Part shown: piece by piece, positions 1 through 5,412 of the stretch
Layout: each line of letters begins with the position of its first letter
How positions within the stretch are numbered: the stretch's first letter is position 1
Origin: Bacillota bacterium
GTDB lineage: Bacteria > Bacillota > Clostridia > Oscillospirales > Acutalibacteraceae
Assembly: GCA_023420245.1 (NCBI GenBank)
Contig: JAEZWL010000207.1
Coordinates: 1 to 5,497 of the forward strand
Direction: 5' to 3'
DNA length: 5,497 nt
Made by a program: the position numbers and the translations under genes
The notes under the pieces: model-generated
Seen by the model: only the letters and a program-made list of their open reading frames with translations
What the model was told of the DNA's origin: nothing
Database searches by the model: none

Positions 1-68
1 CAGATAGACTATCCCCTGTTTTAATTGACCATAATAAAGAATACCGATTTATAAGGACTGATTATACC

Positions 69-1397
69 ATGAGCAGAAAGCTTTCTCTGGGCGCGGCTGT
101 CGCCCTTGTCGCGGTGTCCGCTTCCGCCACTGTTTCGCTGACTTATGTTTACGCGATGAACAGCTTTAACTCAAAAGTGGCCGATGTGAACGAACGTCAG
201 GCGATGTATACCAAGCTGAGCGAGATTGACCAGAAAGCTAGGCAGGATTATATCGGCTCTATCAGCGAATCCACGCTGGCAGACGGAATTTGTGCCGGCT
301 ATGTTGCGGGTCTCGGCGATCCGCACGCGAAATATATGTCTGCCGAGAAATATAAGGCTTATCTGGGTGCAAATACGGACAAGAGCATCGGTGTTGGCAT
401 TAAGACTGTCAAGGACGATGACGGCAATATGTATGTGTCCGAGGTTATGCCAAATTCTCCGGCGGAAAAAAACGGGATGAAAAAGGGCGACACGATTGTC
501 AGCATGGATGACAAGGAAATTGTTCGCATGACATACGGAGACGCTTTGAATAAGCTGGAGGGGCTTGCAGGCTCAAAGGTGAAATTCGGAATCCTCCGAG
601 GCTCTGCGGCCGCCCCCGTTTCCGGTACGCCGGGCACGGCTTCGTCCGATCTTTCAAAAGCGCAAAATATCACCATTACGGTGACCCGCGCCGAATACAA
701 AGAGCAGACGATTACCTCCTCCATGATGAACGGTAACGTGGCCTGCTTTAAAATATCGGAGTTTACGGATACCAGCGCGGATGATTTTAACGCGGCACTG
801 TCGGCGCGCATGAAAGAAGGCGCGGCCGGAATTATCATCGATCTGCGCAACAACTCCGGGGGCAGTGTTGCTGGAATGGCTGCTGTGCTCGACACCCTGC
901 TTCCGGCAGGAAACACGGTAAGCTACCGCGACAAGACCGGAAAAGTAACCGTGGAATATACCTCGAACCCCAACGAGGTGAGTTTACCGGTCAGCGTGAT
1001 TGTGGACCAAAATACCTTCGGCGCGGCGGAAATTTTTGCGTCGAACATAAAGGACTATAAAAAAGGAATGCTGGTTGGCGAAAAAACCGCAGGCTATGGG
1101 ACCAAGGATGAGGTTGTGCCGCTTTCCGACGGTTCCGCCATTGTTATTTCAGTTGCCAATTACCTTACGCTGAACGGAAATGTTTTCAGCGGCAAGGGGA
1201 TTGAAGCGGACGTGACTAAGACAATGAACGATTCCCAGAAGGAAATGCTGATTAAAAACCAGTTGGCTCCGGAGGCTGACCCGCAGCTGCAGGCCGCGCT
1301 TTCCGCGCTTATGCGGCAGGGAGTGACCATAGCGAAGGCTTCCTCCGTCTCCTCACAGTCGTCTGCAAGCGCGGCGTCCGGGGTTGATACCGATTGA
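69..1397 (+). CDS. S41 family (CtpA-like) PDZ protein, probable catalytically inactive homologue
   Basis: This 442-residue protein has the layout of carboxy-terminal processing proteases, which cut proteins outside the membrane. Residues 1-4 carry a basic start and residues 7-30 form one hydrophobic segment, read as an uncleaved signal anchor because no lipobox is visible. A helical region with GLGDPHAKYM (81-90) precedes a PDZ domain at about 103-207, recognisable from SIGVGI, NSPAEKNGMKKGDTIVSMDD and the ILRG strand. The S41 core follows, with the IIIDLRNNSGG signature (255-265) and the FGAAEIFASNIKDY block (317-330). Aligned to that block, the nucleophile Ser is Gly318. The general-base Lys, 25 residues later, is Tyr343, and the Gln four further on is Asp347. 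It is therefore probably a pseudoprotease. Residues about 179-199 are an Ala/Ser/Pro/Gly-rich insertion within the PDZ region, and the C-terminus (424-438) is Ser/Ala-rich. The start is supported by AAGGA at 53-57, 11 nt upstream. Family membership is secure; loss of activity is inferred. Confidence 0.93.
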   Translation: MSRKLSLGAAVALVAVSASATVSLTYVYAMNSFNSKVADVNERQAMYTKLSEIDQKARQDYIGSISESTLADGICAGYVAGLGDPHAKYMSAEKYKAYLGANTDKSIGVGIKTVKDDDGNMYVSEVMPNSPAEKNGMKKGDTIVSMDDKEIVRMTYGDALNKLEGLAGSKVKFGILRGSAAAPVSGTPGTASSDLSKAQNITITVTRAEYKEQTITSSMMNGNVACFKISEFTDTSADDFNAALSARMKEGAAGIIIDLRNNSGGSVAGMAAVLDTLLPAGNTVSYRDKTGKVTVEYTSNPNEVSLPVSVIVDQNTFGAAEIFASNIKDYKKGMLVGEKTAGYGTKDEVVPLSDGSAIVISVANYLTLNGNVFSGKGIEADVTKTMNDSQKEMLIKNQLAPEADPQLQAALSALMRQGVTIAKASSVSSQSSASAASGVDTD

Positions 1398-1473
1398 CCA
1401 AATCACACTCCGTATCATCGAATACTTATGGATATTGGCAGTCTGTTTCAAGCAAATCTGTGTTGTCGTCATT

Positions 1474-1492
1474 GGAATACGTAGAGTATTCC
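1474..1492. repeat. 19-bp dyad (7-bp arms, 5-bp spacer)
   Basis: GGAATAC (1474-1480) and GTATTCC (1486-1492) are perfect inverted arms around GTAGA, 77 bp after the S41-like stop codon. The size and symmetry suit either a small RNA hairpin or a protein-binding operator. No T-tract follows directly (TCAATCC, then TTTT), so it is not a good terminator. No promoter that it could control was recognised nearby. Function unknown. Confidence 0.4.
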
Positions 1493-1553
1493 TCAATCCT
1501 TTTCCTTGCCTTGCTTTATAGTCAATTGCCGATAGCCTGTTACAGAGTACAAG

Positions 1554-1593
1554 AGCACCCAGCCGAAGGATATATTCCGGCTGGGTGCTTTTT
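1554..1593 (+). terminator. Rho-independent terminator downstream of the S41-like gene
   Basis: AGCACCCAGCCG (1554-1565) pairs perfectly over 12 bp with CGGCTGGGTGCT (1578-1589) around a 12-nt loop, and the run TTTTT (1589-1593) follows. On the other strand the stem is followed by CTTGT rather than a T-run, so it acts mainly on rightward transcription. It lies 156 bp past the S41-like stop with no gene between, and is the likely end of that transcript. Confidence 0.88.
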
Positions 1594-1841
1594 CTGTGAC
1601 ACGACTCTTTCAGCTTGCCCGACACCGTCTCATTTCACTCCCCAAATTCCGGCTTTTGCGTCAGGCAGGAGCGGGGTTCTCCGCATCCCGAGAAACATCT
1701 GTGAAACGATAAGAATACTGTTCAAAGAATTCGCTTTAACTGCCAGCATATGGAAGAAAAAATTCACTGTGGGATTTTGTTATTCGTACCATATTCGGAA
1801 ATCCTATTTTCATGACCGACCTATGAAAAGGGGACTTGAGT
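1594..1841. other. Gene-free stretch upstream of the DUF3793 gene
   Basis: This 248-bp stretch holds no reading frame with recognisable protein features, no tRNA-like element and no clear riboswitch. It should contain the promoter of the DUF3793 gene, since a strong terminator lies just upstream. The best hexamers (TTGTTA at 1777-1782, CATATT at 1790-1795, TATTTT at 1805-1810) are not correctly spaced, so no promoter is called. A four-codon frame, ATG at 1812 to TGA at 1824-1826 (M-T-D-L), ends just before the ribosome binding site; it is probably chance. Confidence 0.5.
1828..1833 (+). promoter_or_regulatory. Ribosome binding site fixing the DUF3793 start
   Basis: AAGGGG lies 8 nt before the ATG at 1842 but only 2 nt before the in-frame TTG at 1836. 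The spacing favours the ATG and removes two residues from the longest reading frame. Confidence 0.7.
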
Positions 1842-2426
1842 ATGACCGCAATTCAGTTTGACGCCCTTCTTGCCGCCCATTGCGCGCCGGCGCTTGCCGG
1901 AATCAAATCGGCAAACCTGATCTCGGTGAAGCGGGAAGCTGCGGAAGGACTCGGCACTCTGATTTCAAATTATAGCCGGGTATTAAATCGCGATGGAATT
2001 GCAATGGAGCTTCTGGGCAGCTTTGAGCGTTATGCTTTGCTTTTGGTTTACCGTCCAGAGCTTCTTTGGAACGCACTTCTCAAGAACCGGGACTTCCTGC
2101 GCCTGAATGGATACACGGATTGGAGTAATCTGGATTCTCTGCTCAGCGAATTGAAAAAACGCTGCCGGGAGCATTTTGTTCCCTGTGAAATCGGGATGTT
2201 CCTCGACTACCCTCTGGAGGAGGTAATCGCCTTTGCGCAGGGAACGTTGCCATGCAGGCTGTGTGGATACTGGAAGGTTTATCATGATGTCGCGTACGCA
2301 AAGAAACGCTTTCGGGAATTTACCCTTTGCCGAGAGACGTACGATATGCATCTTAAAAACGGAGAAACGCTGTTTCAGATTGTTCAAAATAATCATAAAA
2401 AAGAGGATGCCGAAGCATCCCCGTAA
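1842..2426 (+). CDS. DUF3793 family protein of unknown function
   Basis: This 194-residue soluble protein matches the DUF3793 pattern: an N-terminal HCAP-LAGIK motif (13-22), a central LLVYRPELL (67-75), the EIGMFLDYPLEEV block (116-128), and CGYWKVYHDV (141-150) followed by a helix with Cys163. The length is about what I expect for the family, so it looks complete. No signal peptide or membrane segment is visible. Cysteines at 14, 108, 115, 138, 141 and 163 could bind a metal or form a redox pair; C138-x2-C141 is the most suggestive, but this is inference. The family has no function known to me. Members often sit near flavodoxin or metal-uptake genes, which are not seen here. The gene stands alone: a terminator lies upstream and a convergent gene starts 4 bp after its stop. 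Its last codons also encode the terminator hairpin of that neighbour. I started it at the ATG with good ribosome binding site spacing. Confidence 0.88.
   Translation: MTAIQFDALLAAHCAPALAGIKSANLISVKREAAEGLGTLISNYSRVLNRDGIAMELLGSFERYALLLVYRPELLWNALLKNRDFLRLNGYTDWSNLDSLLSELKKRCREHFVPCEIGMFLDYPLEEVIAFAQGTLPCRLCGYWKVYHDVAYAKKRFREFTLCRETYDMHLKNGETLFQIVQNNHKKEDAEASP
2397..2422 (-). terminator. UUCG-loop terminator of the epsG-like gene, inside the DUF3793 3' end
   Basis: Read on the minus strand, GGATGC (2420-2415), TTCG, GCATCC (2410-2405), then TC and TTTTTT (2402-2397) form a stem closed by the very stable C(UUCG)G tetraloop. A G-U and a G-C pair can extend it to 8 bp. It begins 9 bp past the epsG-like stop. 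On the plus strand the same hairpin is followed by CCGTAAAATTTTATTT, so it may also act weakly on the DUF3793 transcript. Confidence 0.85.
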
Positions 2427-2430
2427 AATT

Positions 2431-3624
2431 TTATTTCGCCTGGAAAAAAGTAAGATAAGGAATCAGGTTGATCCTGTTTTGCAGCAGAATCCAGATTTTA
2501 TAAATGTAGCCGACGAACAGCAGAGCCGCCAGACTGTAAGCGTATACGTACTTGTGAAGATTTTGCCGGCTTTTGACCTTCCTGCGCTGTTGGAGCAGCT
2601 TTTTCTTTTGCTCTTTGCTGGTGAATTTCGCGGATTCCGGTTCTCCGTTTTCGCCTTGAACGCTTTCCACGCCGATGCTGGCAAACAGCTCAGGGATGAG
2701 AAGAATTGCGGTGGTAAAGAACATGATGCCGAAGCGCTGGAACAGAAAGTGCTGGCAGGTCATAATGTACAGCAGTCCCGCATAAATAGAGAGATTAATC
2801 AGCACAACGTTTTTTGGGTCGCGCTGAAGCAGGAAACGGTTCAAAATCAGGATGGTGACGGTTACGATGACCGGAATGGCCGCAGTCTGCCAGTCACGTC
2901 CGTACATATAATAGAGACCTTCCTCCGTTGCGTAGTACTGATAAACATATTTTGTGATTATCTGAAACAGCGGCCACGAAAACAGCATGATCAGCGAGGT
3001 TGCCGCCGCATAGCCGGTGAGGGATTTCCAGTTGATCTTGATATGGGCAATGAAATAAACCGGAATCAAAATCAGGATTGCTTTGTGGAAGGAAGCGGCC
3101 AGAAGAAGGATTAGCAGATACGGAACCAGCTTTTTCTCCTTAAGATACTTGATTGCGAACAGATAAATCGCGATGGCGATGGACTGACGAATAAAGCTGA
3201 GGGAATTTCCGAAAAATCCGAAGCTGATAAAAACGAAAACACCGATCCACGGAATCGGCGAGTATTTGTATAGCAGCACCGCGGTCAGGGTGATTACAAG
3301 AATGGCAACTACGAGCATATAAATATGGACGTCCCGGGTAAATAGCGACACTGCGTAATTCAAAAGGCTGTAGCCGGGCTCGATGCGGTAGCCGTTTGCG
3401 TCGCTGATCAGGTAGGACCAGCCGCCGTCATGCACCGCGTAGAAATAGGTTTCGTACTGTTGGTAATCGATGCCGACGGTATTCGCCCGCAGCGCGGAAA
3501 ATACAATCATGGCGACGGAAGAAGCGCCCAAAAAAATCGCGTTATTGAGGCGGCTTTTCTTAATTTCACACAAGCTAATCCCCAATATAACAATAAAAGT
3601 AAGTAGAATGATGTATGCTGTCAT
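2431..3624 (-). CDS. EpsG family (Wzy-like) polysaccharide polymerase candidate
   Basis: This 397-residue polytopic membrane protein has about 10-12 hydrophobic segments (for example 2-19, 27-45, 99-120, 126-140, 166-190, 205-223, 246-264, 271-289, 292-312 and 358-382). EpsG-type features are R47-ANTVGIDYQQY in the first extracytoplasmic loop, E82-P-G-Y before the next helix, S141-LSFIRQ (Arg146, Gln147), and F179-H180. Related proteins polymerise or assemble exopolysaccharide repeat units at the membrane. That role is family knowledge and the substrate is unknown. No glycosyltransferase, flippase or chain-length regulator is in view, so it is an orphan here. A Lys/Arg/Gln-rich hydrophilic stretch (about 316-356) separates the last helix from the rest and is probably cytoplasmic. 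The ribosome binding site is weak (AAAGCGGG, 6 nt before the ATG), while the promoter upstream is strong. The gene converges on the DUF3793 gene with 4 bp between stops and diverges from enolase. Confidence 0.85.
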   Translation of the reverse strand: MTAYIILLTFIVILGISLCEIKKSRLNNAIFLGASSVAMIVFSALRANTVGIDYQQYETYFYAVHDGGWSYLISDANGYRIEPGYSLLNYAVSLFTRDVHIYMLVVAILVITLTAVLLYKYSPIPWIGVFVFISFGFFGNSLSFIRQSIAIAIYLFAIKYLKEKKLVPYLLILLLAASFHKAILILIPVYFIAHIKINWKSLTGYAAATSLIMLFSWPLFQIITKYVYQYYATEEGLYYMYGRDWQTAAIPVIVTVTILILNRFLLQRDPKNVVLINLSIYAGLLYIMTCQHFLFQRFGIMFFTTAILLIPELFASIGVESVQGENGEPESAKFTSKEQKKKLLQQRRKVKSRQNLHKYVYAYSLAALLFVGYIYKIWILLQNRINLIPYLTFFQAK

Positions 3625-3677
3625 GTATAACCCGCTTTCTTTCAGAATAAATCATCGCTTGGCAGCTTGCCGGTATC

Positions 3678-3717
3678 GCGTAAGGATAAAAGGCGGCAGC
3701 CGAAAAGCTTTTTACGC
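3678..3717 (-). other. Predicted stem-loop in the epsG-like mRNA leader
   Basis: In the minus-strand transcript, GCGTAA (3717-3712) pairs with TTACGC (3683-3678). Inside it AAAG can pair with CTTT, and the apex holds the odd palindrome CGGCTGCCG. It lies about 5 nt after the predicted transcription start and 53 nt before the start codon. It has no T-tract, so it is not a terminator. It could stabilise the 5' end or bind a regulator, but I recognise no known riboswitch class. Confidence 0.4.
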
Positions 3718-3728
3718 AAACTATATAA

Positions 3729-3757
3729 ATTATACCATTTTTTCGACAGAGATACAA
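3729..3757 (-). promoter_or_regulatory. Extended -10 promoter of the epsG-like gene
   Basis: On the minus strand a perfect TATAAT (3734-3729) is preceded by TGG, giving the extended -10 form TGnTATAAT. TTGTAT (3757-3752) lies 17 bp further upstream as a partial -35. Transcription would start near 3722, leaving a leader of about 98 nt. Confidence 0.68.
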
Positions 3758-3792
3758 TCATCCGACAATACATCATATTATTTTACAGAATA

Positions 3793-3840
3793 TTAACAAC
3801 TCGTACTTTTTTGTATAAACATGATATGTGAGGATATATT
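3793..3840 (+). promoter_or_regulatory. Candidate promoter(s) for enolase
   Basis: Two sigma-A-like pairings are possible. TTAACA (3793-3798) with TATAAA (3814-3819) has good hexamers but a short 15-bp spacer. TTGTAT (3811-3816) with TATATT (3835-3840) has an 18-bp spacer and a weaker -35. Either would give a leader of roughly 50-75 nt. A promoter must exist in this divergent region, but which pairing is used cannot be decided from sequence alone. Confidence 0.35.
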
Positions 3841-3885
3841 TAAGCTTGTAATGCTTTGAATATCTATGCGGAGCATGGAACGGAA

Positions 3886-3891
3886 AAGGAG
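3886..3891 (+). promoter_or_regulatory. Ribosome binding site fixing the enolase start
   Basis: AAGGAG ends 7 nt before the ATG at 3899, the ideal spacing. The same frame is open from an ATG at 3866, but the extra 11 residues are basic, have no counterpart in enolases, and would be encoded across this ribosome binding site. Confidence 0.88.
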
Positions 3892-3898
3892 AGCTGAA

Positions 3899-5191
3899 AT
3901 GAAACAATCCGGAATAATAGAAACCATTTATGCGCGGGAAATTCTCGATTCCCGCGCGAACCCAACGGTGGAGGCGGAGGTCATTCTGCAAAACGGAGCC
4001 TGCGGGGTAGCGGCGGTTCCCTCCGGCGCCTCTACCGGAGCGTTTGAGGCGGTCGAACTGCGGGACAGGGATTCCGCGCGTTATTTTGGCAAGGGCGTTT
4101 TGCACGCGGCAGAAAACATCAACACGGAAATTTACGAGCGTTTAAAGGGCATGGACGCGTTCATGCAGGCGAACATCGACCGTGTCATGATTGAACTGGA
4201 CGGAACCCCGAACAAATCCCGGCTCGGCGCAAACGCCATTCTTGCCGTTTCACTCGCCGCCGCACGCGCCGCTGCGGCAAGCTGCGGCATGCCGCTTTAC
4301 AAGTACCTTGGCGGGTGCGACTCCCGTAGCCTTCCGGTGCCGATGATGAACATTCTGAACGGGGGTGTTCACGCGTCCAACAATGTGGATATTCAGGAAT
4401 TTATGATTATGCCGGTCGGCGCGGAGAGCTTCGGCGAGGGCTTGCGCTGGTGCGCCGAGGTGTTTCAATGCCTGAAAGGTGTTCTGAACAGCCGGGGATT
4501 TTCCACTGCGGTGGGCGATGAGGGAGGCTTCGCCCCCAATCTGGCGGATGACGAGGAAGCGCTCAAAGCCATTATGGAAGCGATAGAAAAGGCGGGCTTT
4601 CAACCGGAGAGCCAATTCAAAATCGCGATGGACCCGGCCTCCAGCGAATGGTATCAAAAGGACGGCACCTATCTGCTGCCCAAGAAGAAAAAGCAAATGA
4701 CCTCGCAGGAGCTGATCGGCTTTTGGGAGAAGCTTGTCTCCCAATATCCGATTATCTCTCTGGAGGACGGTCTCGCCGAAGAGGATTGGAACGGGTGGAG
4801 GTCTCTCACAGATCGTCTGGGAAAAAAGATTCAGCTGGTCGGTGATGATTTGTTCGTTACCAATCCGCAGCGCCTGCGAAAGGGAATTGCAATGGGAGTG
4901 GCGAATTCCATTCTCATTAAGCTGAATCAAATCGGTACGCTGACAGAAACAATGGAAGCAATCCGCACTGCGCAGCACGCCGGATACACCGCGGTAATCT
5001 CCCACCGCTCCGGGGAAACGGAGGACACCACGATCGCTGATCTGGCGGTCGCTACCAACGCCGGACAGATCAAAACCGGCGCACCCTCCCGCAGCGAGCG
5101 CGTCGCCAAATACAACCGGTTGCTCCGCATTTCACAGGAGCTTGGGGGAACCTCGGTTTACCCGGGCAGCCGCGCGTTTTACAATCTGTAG
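3899..5191 (+). CDS. eno: Enolase (phosphopyruvate hydratase)
   Basis: Enolase interconverts 2-phosphoglycerate and phosphoenolpyruvate in the cytoplasm, the ninth step of glycolysis, and needs Mg2+. The product has 430 residues, the normal bacterial length. The N-terminal domain carries the loop VPSGASTGAFEAVELRD (40-56, Ser42) and LDGTPNKSRLGANAIL (100-115). The barrel domain has His158, Glu167, Glu208 (in VGDEGGFAPN), the metal ligands Asp245, Glu289 and Asp316, the catalytic Lys341, the SHRSGETEDT block (368-377, His369) and Lys392. These positions match E. coli numbering, so it should be active. Small departures: DSRANPT (17-23), where DSRGNPT is nearly invariant; Arg57, where Gly is common in ELRDGD; and Gln190, where EVFH is common. 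It is a single-gene unit, divergent from the epsG-like gene and closed by its own terminator, rather than part of a gap-pgk-tpi-gpm operon. It could be the only enolase or a second copy. Confidence 0.97.
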   Translation: MKQSGIIETIYAREILDSRANPTVEAEVILQNGACGVAAVPSGASTGAFEAVELRDRDSARYFGKGVLHAAENINTEIYERLKGMDAFMQANIDRVMIELDGTPNKSRLGANAILAVSLAAARAAAASCGMPLYKYLGGCDSRSLPVPMMNILNGGVHASNNVDIQEFMIMPVGAESFGEGLRWCAEVFQCLKGVLNSRGFSTAVGDEGGFAPNLADDEEALKAIMEAIEKAGFQPESQFKIAMDPASSEWYQKDGTYLLPKKKKQMTSQELIGFWEKLVSQYPIISLEDGLAEEDWNGWRSLTDRLGKKIQLVGDDLFVTNPQRLRKGIAMGVANSILIKLNQIGTLTETMEAIRTAQHAGYTAVISHRSGETEDTTIADLAVATNAGQIKTGAPSRSERVAKYNRLLRISQELGGTSVYPGSRAFYNL

Positions 5192-5254
5192 AAGGAACTT
5201 TGCAACGCGGCGGATGAGGAACGTTAAAATTAAACTTTATCTGATCGAAGGTCT

Positions 5255-5285
5255 AAAGGAATGGGCGGGAGTCCATTCCTTTTTT
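5255..5285 (+). terminator. Rho-independent terminator of enolase
   Basis: AAAGGAATGG (5255-5264) pairs with CCATTCCTTT (5273-5282) around an 8-nt loop, within and followed by a six-T run (5280-5285). It lies 63 bp past the enolase stop codon. The 7-bp core GGAATGG/CCATTCC is G/C-containing and is extended by three A-T pairs. Confidence 0.9.
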
Positions 5286-5307
5286 GCGGCAAAAAGGGAT
5301 GGAAATG

Positions 5308-5334
5308 TTTGCCGGATTAAAAATTTGCCGGATT
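5308..5334. repeat. Two 11-bp direct repeats, 16-bp period
   Basis: TTTGCCGGATT occurs at 5308-5318 and again at 5324-5334, separated by AAAAA. The sequence CGGCAAA at 5287-5293 is complementary to TTTGCCG in both copies, so a hairpin could form with either one. The repeat lies in non-coding DNA after the enolase terminator. It may be a tandem binding site or a small duplication; function unknown. Confidence 0.5.
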
Positions 5335-5387
5335 TGGGAATTCGCGGAAGTGCAGTAGGGCGCGTCTGTTCAGGGCACAATGAAAGC

Positions 5388-5412
5388 AAAAAATCCCCAT
5401 GAAACGTGGAGA
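5388..5412 (-). terminator. Probable terminator for a leftward gene beyond the right edge
   Basis: On the minus strand, TCTCCA (5412-5407) pairs with TGGGGA (5399-5394), including one G-U pair, around a 7-nt loop, and TTTTTT (5393-5388) follows directly. The plus strand has no T-run after this stem. It suggests that a leftward transcript enters from outside the window and ends here. The stem is short, so the call is tentative. Confidence 0.48.

Noticed and set aside
25..55. Promoter candidate TTGACC (25-30) with TATAAG (50-55) before the S41-like gene
   Set aside because: The spacer would be 19 bp and the transcript would start after the AAGGA ribosome binding site at 53-57, leaving it out of the mRNA. 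The gene is probably transcribed from further upstream.
1353..1625. 90-codon minus-strand frame
   Set aside because: It reads through the terminator hairpin and overlaps the S41-like 3' end, with no recognisable protein features.
1812..1826. Four-codon frame (M-T-D-L) before DUF3793, echoing the ATGACCG at the real start
   Set aside because: It is too short to judge, and the repeated heptamer can arise by chance. Translational coupling is possible but unsupported.
1394..1861. 155-codon plus-strand frame between the S41-like and DUF3793 genes
   Set aside because: It spans the strong terminator hairpin and the DUF3793 ribosome binding site and shows no domain or signal, so it is not a credible gene.
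2233..3114. Long plus-strand reading frame (293 codons) antisense to the epsG-like gene
   Set aside because: It overlaps the DUF3793 gene and runs antisense to a clearly recognisable membrane protein. Its translation is Gln/Asn/Arg-rich, as expected for the complement of hydrophobic codons, and has no ribosome binding site or family resemblance.
3625..3660. Possible c-di-GMP riboswitch because of GCGGGTTA before the epsG-like start codon
   Set aside because: Only a few bases resemble the 3' part of the GEMM class; the conserved core and the tetraloop-receptor arrangement are absent.
4250..5005. 251-codon minus-strand frame inside enolase
   Set aside because: It is antisense to highly conserved enolase motifs; its openness reflects codon usage of the real gene.
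5142..5402. 86-codon plus-strand frame overlapping the end of enolase
   Set aside because: It includes the enolase terminator and the twin repeats; no ribosome binding site or similarity is seen.
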